Part shown: piece by piece, positions 1 through 5,037 of the stretch
Layout of the letters: every line of letters begins with the position of its first letter
Position numbering within the stretch: the stretch's first letter is position 1
Assembly (NCBI GenBank): GCA_027035445.1
Contig: JALVUT010000037.1
Coordinates: 1 to 5,037 of the forward strand
DNA length: 5,037 nt
Reading direction: 5' to 3'
Source of the DNA: Thermococcus sp.
Lineage (GTDB): Archaea; Methanobacteriota_B; Thermococci; Thermococcales; Thermococcaceae
Made by a program: the position numbers and the translations under genes
Notes under the pieces: generated by a model
Told to the model about the DNA's origin: nothing
Seen by the model: the letters and a program-made list of their open reading frames with translations, nothing else
The model's database searches: none

Positions 1-84
1 GAAACCGAGGAGGAGCATGTGAAGAACGCCTCTTCTGCAATAACAGTACCCTTTGAGAAATTCCTGAAGGTGATCTTCGGATGA
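1..84 (+). CDS. mbsA: MrpE/MnhE-family subunit of Mbs-type complex, C-terminal end only (partial)
   Basis: An open frame runs from the first base of the window to a TGA at 82-84 and gives the last 27 residues of a protein. They include HVKNASSAITVPFEKFLKVI close to the terminus. A short charged stretch followed by a PFEK/PFER-like motif and a final IFG is what I expect at the C-terminus of MrpE/MnhE proteins, the small membrane subunit that precedes MrpF in Mrp, Mbh and Mbs operons. The stop overlaps the ATG of the next gene (ATGA at 81-84), which supports reading this as the real upstream gene. The main support is position directly before mrpF; the tail alone is too short to prove the family. 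The symbol mbsA rests on the operon being of the Mbs type. The 5' part lies outside the window. Confidence 0.7.
   Translation, partial: ETEEEHVKNASSAITVPFEKFLKVIFG
67..74 (+). promoter_or_regulatory. Shine-Dalgarno site of the MrpF-like gene
   Basis: AAGGTGAT at 67-74 matches the core of the archaeal anti-Shine-Dalgarno complement (GGAGGTGATC). It stands 6 bases before ATG 81 and 9 bases before the adjacent ATG 84. This spacing, plus the ATGA overlap with the upstream stop, favours the first of the two consecutive ATG codons. The site lies within the upstream coding sequence. Confidence 0.6.
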
Positions 85-335
85 TGGGGATCAACGTCTA
101 CCTCGTCCTGATAGCAATAGCAACGCTGCTCAGTATGTACAGGGTGTTCAGGGGGCCAACCACCGCAGATCGGCTCGTGGCAGTTGATATCATGACGACG
201 ATTACAACGGGGCTCATGGTGCTCTTCGCCCTCTACTACGGCAGGATGATATACATAAGCGTGGCACTCGTCTATGCGGTACTGGCCTTTGGGGGCGTTA
301 TCGCCTTTGCACGCTATCTGGAGGGAGGAGTATGA
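81..335 (+). CDS. mbsB: MrpF/MnhF-family subunit (MbsB-like)
   Basis: This is a small hydrophobic protein of 84 residues with three predicted membrane segments (about residues 6-22, 37-53 and 57-77). The family hallmark is visible in the first loop: RVFRGPTTADRLVAVD at residues 21-36, matching the G-P-T-x-x-D-R-x-x-A-x-D pattern of MrpF/MnhF. Length is typical for the family. MrpF is one of the small subunits of Mrp sodium/proton antiporters, and its counterpart in Mbh/Mbs complexes (B) sits in the distal membrane module with E and G; its exact catalytic part is not established. The start at 81 is chosen because it overlaps the upstream TGA and has a well-spaced ribosome binding site. It ends in an ATGA overlap with the next gene. 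MrpF identity is near certain; the Mbs symbol depends on the whole-operon reading. Confidence 0.93.
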   Translation: MMGINVYLVLIAIATLLSMYRVFRGPTTADRLVAVDIMTTITTGLMVLFALYYGRMIYISVALVYAVLAFGGVIAFARYLEGGV

Positions 336-697
336 ACGCCGTGGCCGCTATCGGAGAAATCTTGGTGTTGATAGGTACGTTCTTCTACTTCCTCTCAGCA
401 CTGGGCCTCATTAGGATGCCGGATGTTTACAACAGGATGCAGACATCAACGAAAAGCGCCACCCTTGGGAGCCTTGGTGTCATAATAGGGACGGGTATCT
501 GGGCTGTTGGTAAGGGTTATTCTGTGGCCTGGGTAGTCCAGGCGATAACTGTGGCGGGATTTTTGTTGTTGACCAACCCCATAAGCGCTCATGCACTGAT
601 AAGAGGTGCCTACAAGAGGGGCATTCCACTCTGGCACGGTAGTGTGGTTGACAAGTACGGGGAACACCTGAAGCACAAGGAGGGGGGAGAGGAATGA
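332..697 (+). CDS. mbsC: MrpG/MnhG-family subunit (MbsC-like)
   Basis: The 121-residue protein has three predicted membrane segments (about 7-27, 43-60 and 66-82) and the two MrpG/MnhG signatures: GLIRMPDVYNRMQTSTKSAT at residues 25-44 and TNPISAHALIRGAY at 81-94. The family normally reads L-R-x-P-D-x-Y-x-R-x-H/Q-x-x-T-K, which fits. The tail after residue 95 is hydrophilic and glutamate/lysine rich, so likely cytoplasmic. MrpG is a non-catalytic membrane subunit needed for assembly or activity of Mrp antiporters; the equivalent in Mbh and Mbs complexes is subunit C. A purine-rich Shine-Dalgarno run (GGAGGGAGGAG, about 320-330) stands directly before ATG 332, which overlaps the previous stop by 4 bases. 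The same kind of junction (ATGA, 694-697) leads to the next gene. Confidence 0.94.
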   Translation: MNAVAAIGEILVLIGTFFYFLSALGLIRMPDVYNRMQTSTKSATLGSLGVIIGTGIWAVGKGYSVAWVVQAITVAGFLLLTNPISAHALIRGAYKRGIPLWHGSVVDKYGEHLKHKEGGEE

Positions 698-978
698 ACT
701 GCATCACCTGCATAAGTTACATCATCATAGGTATCATGGTACTCTCGGCGATACTCGCCGTTGAGTGGAGAGACCTGCTGGCGGCAGTAGTTGGCATGGC
801 GGCTGTCAGTCTCTTCGCATCGTTGCTCTTCTTCTTCCTGCAGGCTCCGGACGTTGCCATGACCGAAGCTGCCATTGGGGCTGCCCTCAGCGGGGCTGTT
901 TTCATATTCGCCATAAAGAGAACCAGAAGGTTTGAGACTGAGGAGGAAGAAAAGCCCGGGTGGTGGATGAGATGGTGA
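694..978 (+). CDS. mbsD: MbhD-like DUF4040 subunit (first part of the MrpA C-terminal region)
   Basis: The 94-residue product has three hydrophobic segments (about 5-23, 28-49 and 55-74). Its diagnostic stretch is APDVAMTEAAIGAALSG at residues 51-67, the P-D-V-A-x-T-E-A-x-x-G motif of the DUF4040/MbhD domain. In bacterial Mrp antiporters this domain is part of the long C-terminal region of MrpA; in Thermococcales Mbh and Mbs it is a separate gene, D. It resembles NuoJ of complex I and helps form the link between antiporter-like subunits. The glutamate within the motif (E58) is in a membrane segment and may take part in ion transfer; this is inference from the family. The C-terminus is charged and then tryptophan rich (EEEEKPGWWMRW). 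A strong AAGGAGG-type ribosome binding site (about 678-685) precedes the ATG. The reading frame continues 7 bases into the next gene. Confidence 0.9.
   Translation: MNCITCISYIIIGIMVLSAILAVEWRDLLAAVVGMAAVSLFASLLFFFLQAPDVAMTEAAIGAALSGAVFIFAIKRTRRFETEEEEKPGWWMRW
959..966 (+). promoter_or_regulatory. Shine-Dalgarno site deciding the start of the E/F fusion gene
   Basis: The run GGTGGTGG at 959-966 lies within the end of the D gene and stands 5 bases before ATG 972. GGTGG matches the centre of the archaeal ribosome binding consensus. It favours ATG 972 over the in-frame GTG codons at 960 and 963, which overlap this site. Confidence 0.5.
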
Positions 979-1688
979 GCATCCTCAAGCGCTCTCTTGC
1001 CGTCATTACAATACTCATAATCGGGTACTGGCTGGCAGTGGCGATGTCCCACGTCCCCTTTGGCCAGGACAAAATGCTGGTTGGACAGTACTACCTCAAC
1101 CACGTTAAGGCTCAAACGGGCGCGATCAACGCCGTTACCGCAGTGGTCGTCAACTACCGTGGATTCGATACGCTTGGTGAGGTTACGGTTCTTTTCATAG
1201 CTTCCAGCGGTGTTGGGGCGCTCCTCTGGAAGAAGAAAAGGAAAAGAACTGCCAGGGTTCCGGGAAGCGTTGTCCTGACCACGGGCACGAGGTTCCTGTT
1301 CCCGTTCATCATGATCTTTGGTGCCTACATATTTATCCACGGACACCTCACCCCTGGAGGGGGGTTCCCTGGTGGTGCCACCATAGCGACGGGTTTTCTG
1401 CTCCTGTACCTGGCGTTTACTGTATACGAGATACCCCACAGGGGCTTTGAAGTGACCGAAGGGCTGGCCGGAATGGGATACGTCGCAGTCGGCCTGATAG
1501 GTCTGGTCATCGGCAGCTACTTCCTGTACGACTGGGTATGGCAGACCTGGCACATCGGGACCGTTGGGAGGCTCCTCAGCGGTGGTTTCATACCCATCAT
1601 CTACACCCTGATAGCTATCAAGGTTGGAACCGAACTCAGTGGAATCCTAGACAACATGCTTAAGGAAGGGGTGAGAGGCAATGATTGA
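972..1688 (+). CDS. mbsF: Fused MbhE-like (MrpA C-terminal) plus MrpB/MnhB subunit (MbsE/F-like)
   Basis: With a start at ATG 972 the protein has 238 residues and two domains. Residues 1-86 form the MbhE-like part, with a membrane segment at about 8-27, then NAVTAVVVNYRGFDTLGE at 53-70, the signature of the last piece of MrpA, and a second membrane segment to about 85. A basic linker (WKKKRKRTARV, 86-96) leads into an MrpB/MnhB domain with about four membrane segments and its hallmark HGHLTPGGGFPGGAT at 123-137. In Mbh these are two genes, E and F; in the Mbs/Mbx operon as I remember it there is no separate E gene, which fits the fusion seen here. The protein belongs to the ion-translocating membrane arm, joining the small Mrp subunits to MrpC and MrpD. 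The frame stays open upstream to GTG 960/963, but ATG 972 has the better ribosome binding site. It overlaps D by 7 bases and the MrpC-like gene by 8. Confidence 0.9.
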   Translation: MVSILKRSLAVITILIIGYWLAVAMSHVPFGQDKMLVGQYYLNHVKAQTGAINAVTAVVVNYRGFDTLGEVTVLFIASSGVGALLWKKKRKRTARVPGSVVLTTGTRFLFPFIMIFGAYIFIHGHLTPGGGFPGGATIATGFLLLYLAFTVYEIPHRGFEVTEGLAGMGYVAVGLIGLVIGSYFLYDWVWQTWHIGTVGRLLSGGFIPIIYTLIAIKVGTELSGILDNMLKEGVRGND

Positions 1689-2031
1689 AATCAGCGCTTA
1701 CTATTTCGGGGCTATCTCCCTGATAATGATCGGCCTGTACGCGGTACTGGTCAAGAAGAACCTACTCAAGATGCTCGTGGGCCTGAGCATCATGGAGACG
1801 GGTGTCAACCTGCTCCTCATAAGCATCGGCTATATAAACGGTAGGAGTGCCCCAATACTCAGCGAGGGGATAGGGCCCAATCAGGCTGTTGATCCTATTC
1901 CCCAGGCCCTTGTTCTCACCGCAATAGTTATCGGGGTTGCAACGACCGCTATGGCCCTTAGTGCCGCCATAATACTGTACGAGAAGTATGGAACCCTTAA
2001 CATCGAGGAAATAAGGAGGTTGAAAGGATGA
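1681..2031 (+). CDS. mbsG: MrpC/MnhC (NuoK-like) subunit (MbsG-like)
   Basis: The 116-residue protein has three membrane segments (about 7-24, 29-50 and 76-100), the NuoK/MrpC fold. Signatures seen are the L-x-G-L-x-I-M-E-T-G-V-N-L block at about residues 32-44, with E39 where NuoK has its intramembrane glutamate, and DPIPQALVLTAIVIGVA at 71-87, very typical of MnhC/MrpC. It is equivalent to subunit G in Mbh and Mbs. NuoK-type glutamates are known to be part of the ion path along complex I; that role for E39 here is inferred by homology. ATG 1681 has a GGGGTGAG ribosome binding site 5 bases upstream (1668-1675) and overlaps the stop of the preceding gene. The gene ends with an ATGA overlap at 2028-2031. 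Nothing unusual in length. Confidence 0.94.
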   Translation: MIEISAYYFGAISLIMIGLYAVLVKKNLLKMLVGLSIMETGVNLLLISIGYINGRSAPILSEGIGPNQAVDPIPQALVLTAIVIGVATTAMALSAAIILYEKYGTLNIEEIRRLKG

Positions 2032-3515
2032 ACGGTCAGTACGCCTCAATCCTCATAGCTCTACCTCTCATAAGTGCGTTCTTCGTCCCGATTGTTAAGG
2101 CCGCCAGTAAGAAAGCAGTGATGCCTTTCGTGGTGCTGATAACCGCTGCCCAGACAGGAGTGGCTGCCTGGGTCTTCAATGAAGTCTATAGCACAGGAAA
2201 ACCTATAATCGTCATGGCAGGGGCCTGGAAGCCCCCCGTTGGGATTGACCTCTACATCGGTCAGTTTGCAGCGCTCTTTATTTTCATAACCGCTGCCGTA
2301 AGCTTCCTGCTCAGTGTGTACAACCTCAAAACCATCAGGATGGAACCACTCGACAAGTACGCCATGCTCTTCCTGTTACTTATGCTCGGGGCAACGGGAA
2401 TGATAGCGACCGGCGATATCTTCAATCTCTTCGTCTTCATGGAGATAACTGCCATAAGTGCCTACGCACTCACCGCCTACAACAAGACGGGAGAGGCCGC
2501 CGAGGCCTCCATGAAGTACATGATCTTAGGGGGCATTGGGTCGAGCTTCTTCCTGATAGGCATAGCCATCATCTACGGCTCCCTCGGAACCCTCAACATG
2601 GCACAGATCGCCCAGCTTGCGGGTTCCATGAACGCCACTGCAGCCCAGGCTGGACTGGCCCTAGTGATCTTTGGACTTGCCGTTGAGGCCGAGCTCTTCC
2701 CGCTCAACGCGTGGGCCCCCGATGCATATCAAGCAGCTCCGCACGCGGTAACCGTCATGTTCTCGGCTTTCGTTGTTAAGGCGGGCCTCTACGCGGCTGC
2801 TAGACTCCTCTACCTGATGCAATCCGTTGGCAGCTGGCACTCCGTGCTCAAGCTGGTAGTCATCATGGCAACCCTAACGGTGCTCGTGGCCGAGTTCTCG
2901 GCCCTGAGACAGAGGAACGTTAAGAGGATGATAGCTTACTCCAGTATATCACAGGTGGGCTTCATAGCGCTGGCGTTGGCTCTAGGTACCCAGGCGGGCG
3001 TTGATGCAGGAGTGTTCCATATGGTGAACCATGCGATAGTCAAAACCCTCCTATTCATAGCGGTTGGCTACGTTGCGGTGCAGCTCGGGAGCGCCGAGAT
3101 GGAGAACTTCCGGGGACTCGGCAAGAGGATGCCCGTCACGGCGTTCAGCATAACGATAGGATCCATAGCGGTCATCGGAATTCCAATGTTCAACGTGTTC
3201 TGGAGCAAGCTGAGGATAATCTTGGCGACGGTTGACGCCGGCTACACGTGGGCCGCGGCCCTGGTGCTGATCGCAAGCGTCGTGGAGGCAGTCTATTACC
3301 TGAGACTGCTTCACGTGATCTGGTTCGAGGGAGGAGGCGAGAGGATCATGGAGAGCACCGCACTGGGGGTCATCATGCTCTTTCTCGTGGCCCTCATAAT
3401 CGTTATCGGTGTTTACCCGAACTACGTTTGGAACCTTGCCCAGAAAGCGGGAGCGGACATATTCAACGTCTCCCAGTATATTAAGAACGTGCCCCTGATG
3501 GGGGTGGGAGCATGA
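2028..3515 (+). CDS. mbsH: First MrpD/NuoM-like antiporter subunit (MbsH-like)
   Basis: The 495-residue protein is almost entirely hydrophobic and fits the 14-helix antiporter fold (proton-conducting transporter family) shared by MrpA, MrpD and NuoL/M/N. Recognisable positions are E139 in the TM5 motif NLFVFMEITA, FPLNAWAPDAY at 224-234, K251 in FVVKAGLY (TM8), the broken-helix block FHMVNHAIVK at 330-339 with H331, H335 and K339, and K394 in NVFWSKLRI (TM12). The oddity is residue 220: the motif reads VEAELFP, so the TM7 lysine of NuoM and MrpD (five residues before the FP proline) is glutamate. The preceding MrpC-like gene and the tandem paralogue that follows make this the H subunit, which should move sodium or protons across the membrane in response to electron flow. 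AAGGAGGT at 2013-2020, 7 bases before ATG 2028, is a near-perfect ribosome binding site. Full length, no sign of damage. Confidence 0.92.
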   Translation: MNGQYASILIALPLISAFFVPIVKAASKKAVMPFVVLITAAQTGVAAWVFNEVYSTGKPIIVMAGAWKPPVGIDLYIGQFAALFIFITAAVSFLLSVYNLKTIRMEPLDKYAMLFLLLMLGATGMIATGDIFNLFVFMEITAISAYALTAYNKTGEAAEASMKYMILGGIGSSFFLIGIAIIYGSLGTLNMAQIAQLAGSMNATAAQAGLALVIFGLAVEAELFPLNAWAPDAYQAAPHAVTVMFSAFVVKAGLYAAARLLYLMQSVGSWHSVLKLVVIMATLTVLVAEFSALRQRNVKRMIAYSSISQVGFIALALALGTQAGVDAGVFHMVNHAIVKTLLFIAVGYVAVQLGSAEMENFRGLGKRMPVTAFSITIGSIAVIGIPMFNVFWSKLRIILATVDAGYTWAAALVLIASVVEAVYYLRLLHVIWFEGGGERIMESTALGVIMLFLVALIIVIGVYPNYVWNLAQKAGADIFNVSQYIKNVPLMGVGA

Positions 3516-5037
3516 TCAGCGGAGTTCCGATAATTCTGTTCGCCCCGATAGTGGCCGGAATCATTGCATGGGTGCTTGATGTAAGGGGCGTACGGGAGAT
3601 CCTTGGCCTTGTGGGTGCGGTCATCCCAGTAGCGTACCTCATCAAAATGTACCCAACGGTGGCTGGTGGGGGATCAGTCACCTACGGCTTCACCCTGGGA
3701 AGCTTCAGCATGAACTTCGCCGTGAACACCATGACATGGTACTTCGCCATTATCGGGGCAGTCCTGGGCCTTGCAATGGCCCTTGGCATGGTGTCAACTG
3801 CAAAGAGCGGCTACAACTGGCTCTTTGCCCTCATGAGCTTTACCGCCGTGCTTGGAGTCTTTACCGCCCAGGACTTCGTTAGCTTCTTCCTGTTCTGGGA
3901 GCTCATGACGTTCGCCAGCTTCATGATGGTGCTCAAGTACAACAGGCACGCTTCGTTAAAGTACTTCATCCTCAGCGTCATAGGTGCCTACTCGATGTTA
4001 CTAGCAATTGCCCTGATCTACGCCAGAACAGGGGCACTCGACTTCGCTACGATCTCTAAAATGTTCGCCCACGATGCTCAGCTCACCGGTCTTTCCACTA
4101 TGGGCTACAAGACTACACTCATCTTCAGCAGGACGGACATGATACTTCTGTTCACTTTCTTCCTGACAGCATTCGGCGTTAAAGCTGCTGCCTTTCCGCT
4201 CCACGTTTGGGCCCCGGACGCTTACAGTGAGACGGATCCAAGCTACACCACCTTCTTCAGCGGTGCCCTCAGTAAGGCGGGGGTCTACGGCATCTTCTAC
4301 GTTCTCCTCATGATGATGGGTGCCAAACTCTACTTCAGTCTTGGAACCTTCCACGGCCATCCACTCTTCCTCTACATCCTCGCGTGGATAGGTGCCGTAA
4401 CCGTCGTCGTTGCCAGTTTTCTTGCAGTACTCCAGGAGGATCTCAGAAAACTGCTCGCCTACTCCTCTGTCGGGCAGGTTGGTTACATTCTCCTGGCCAT
4501 AGGAACGGGCACTGCCCTTGGGTTCAGCGGGGCGCTCTTCCATGTTCTCAGCCATGCAATATTCAAGGGGCTGTTCTGGCTCGTGACCGCTGCGGTCATA
4601 CTCAGGACTGGAAAGACCAAGTTCGAGGACTTCGGTGGTTTGGCTGAGAAGATGCCGATAACCTTTGCAATGGGCCTTGTGGCGGTTCTCAGTCTCGCAG
4701 GAATCCCACCAATGGCCGGCTTTGCAAGCAAGTGGTTGATCTACGAGGCCGCGATAGGGGCGCATATGCCCCTGGTAGCGGGTGCGATATTCCTGGGGAG
4801 TGCGCTGGCGTTTGCCTACGTAGTCAGGTTCCTCTACTCACTCTGGTTCGGTCAGAGACCGAGCAACCTCGATGATGTTAAGGAAGCACCAGTACCTCTC
4901 CTCGTTGGCATGGGGATCCTGGGTATACTGAATATAGTCTTTGGGATTGCTCCCGGCCTTGTAGTTGAGTACATTAACAAGCTGTTCGGCAGGCCGGTCA
5001 TCACAGGGAACTACTACAAGCTGATCACTCCCACGGG
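3512..5037 (+). CDS. mbsH': Second MrpD/NuoL-like antiporter subunit, 3' end beyond window (MbsH'-like, partial)
   Basis: An open frame begins at ATG 3512, overlapping the previous stop (ATGA), and stays open to the window end: 508 complete codons without a stop. It is a second antiporter-fold subunit with the full canonical set: E130 in FFLFWELMTF (TM5), K224 in GVKAAAFPLHVW (TM7), K255 in GALSKAGVY (TM8), FHVLSHAIFK at 343-352 with H344, H348 and K352, and K407 in AGFASKWLI (TM12). Residues 309-324 (EDLRKLLAYSSVGQVG) are also typical. About 14 helices are complete by residue 490; the sequence then goes on with a more polar stretch (FGRPVITGNYYKL), so a further C-terminal segment probably follows, as in NuoL-type subunits. 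It differs clearly from its neighbour H, so the pair is an old duplication. Two consecutive MrpD-like genes are the main argument for an Mbs rather than Mbh operon. GGTGGGAG at 3503-3510 is its ribosome binding site. Confidence 0.92.
   Translation, partial: MISGVPIILFAPIVAGIIAWVLDVRGVREILGLVGAVIPVAYLIKMYPTVAGGGSVTYGFTLGSFSMNFAVNTMTWYFAIIGAVLGLAMALGMVSTAKSGYNWLFALMSFTAVLGVFTAQDFVSFFLFWELMTFASFMMVLKYNRHASLKYFILSVIGAYSMLLAIALIYARTGALDFATISKMFAHDAQLTGLSTMGYKTTLIFSRTDMILLFTFFLTAFGVKAAAFPLHVWAPDAYSETDPSYTTFFSGALSKAGVYGIFYVLLMMMGAKLYFSLGTFHGHPLFLYILAWIGAVTVVVASFLAVLQEDLRKLLAYSSVGQVGYILLAIGTGTALGFSGALFHVLSHAIFKGLFWLVTAAVILRTGKTKFEDFGGLAEKMPITFAMGLVAVLSLAGIPPMAGFASKWLIYEAAIGAHMPLVAGAIFLGSALAFAYVVRFLYSLWFGQRPSNLDDVKEAPVPLLVGMGILGILNIVFGIAPGLVVEYINKLFGRPVITGNYYKLITPT

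Noticed and set aside
1227..1259. Frameshift or split gene between the E-like and MrpB domains
   Set aside because: The frame is continuous through the linker with no stop and no obvious start plus ribosome binding site directly before the MrpB part, so a genuine fusion is the simpler reading.
717..1553. Long minus-strand open frame of 278 codons
   Set aside because: It lies antisense to two clearly recognisable genes (D and the E/F fusion). Its translation is highly polar with no recognisable motif, and the open frame follows from the codon composition of the hydrophobic genes on the other strand.
3248..3484. Plus-strand 78-codon frame inside the first antiporter gene
   Set aside because: It is a shifted reading frame within the C-terminal helices of that gene; the product is arginine/glycine rich and low in hydrophobic pattern, as expected from an out-of-frame read.
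4001..4765. Minus-strand open frame of 254 codons
   Set aside because: It is entirely antisense to the second antiporter subunit, whose conserved motifs (TM7, TM8 and TM12 lysines) fall in exactly this stretch. The antisense translation is rich in Glu, Cys and His without a pattern and has no domain I recognise.
2028..5037. Possible recent tandem duplication of the two MrpD-like genes
   Set aside because: The proteins share fold and motif spacing (the FP proline to the TM8 lysine is 26 residues in both), but the sequences differ at most positions and at a key residue, so this is an ancient paralogue pair, not a recent repeat.

Overview
The window is a gene-dense, single-strand stretch that looks like it comes from a hyperthermophilic archaeon of the Thermococcales, more likely Thermococcus than Pyrococcus. 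The reasons are the fairly GC-rich coding sequence, frequent AGG/AGA arginine and ATA isoleucine codons, GGTGA/GGAGGT-type Shine-Dalgarno sites, and a gene order I know from that order. No sequence search was run, so the taxon is an inference. There is no non-coding gap anywhere, and no RNA gene, mobile element, CRISPR array, promoter or terminator is visible. Both ends of the window fall inside genes.

Layout, all on the + strand: 1-84 is the tail of an MrpE-like subunit; 81-335 MrpF; 332-697 MrpG; 694-978 an MbhD-like DUF4040 protein matching the first part of the MrpA C-terminal region; 972-1688 a fused protein joining an MbhE-like part (the second part of the MrpA C-terminus) to MrpB; 1681-2031 MrpC/NuoK-like; 2028-3515 a first MrpD/NuoM-like antiporter subunit; and 3512 to the window end a second one, still open at 5037. 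Each gene overlaps the next by 4 to 8 bases (mostly ATGA junctions), so this is one operon with probable translational coupling.

Together these genes encode the Mrp-type sodium/proton antiporter membrane arm of a group-4-hydrogenase-related respiratory complex. Two features point to the Mbs (formerly Mbx) membrane-bound sulfane sulfur reductase rather than the Mbh hydrogenase or a stand-alone Mrp antiporter: the E and F parts are one gene, and two MrpD-like genes (H and H') stand in tandem. In that model ferredoxin oxidation by a peripheral arm, whose genes should lie downstream (M, J, K, L, N), drives ion movement through the proteins encoded here. The peripheral genes are not in the window, so the assignment to Mbs is strong by architecture but not proven.

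The most notable residue-level observation is that the first antiporter subunit (H) has a glutamate where NuoL/M/N- and MrpD-type subunits normally carry the TM7 lysine, while H' next door keeps the lysine.
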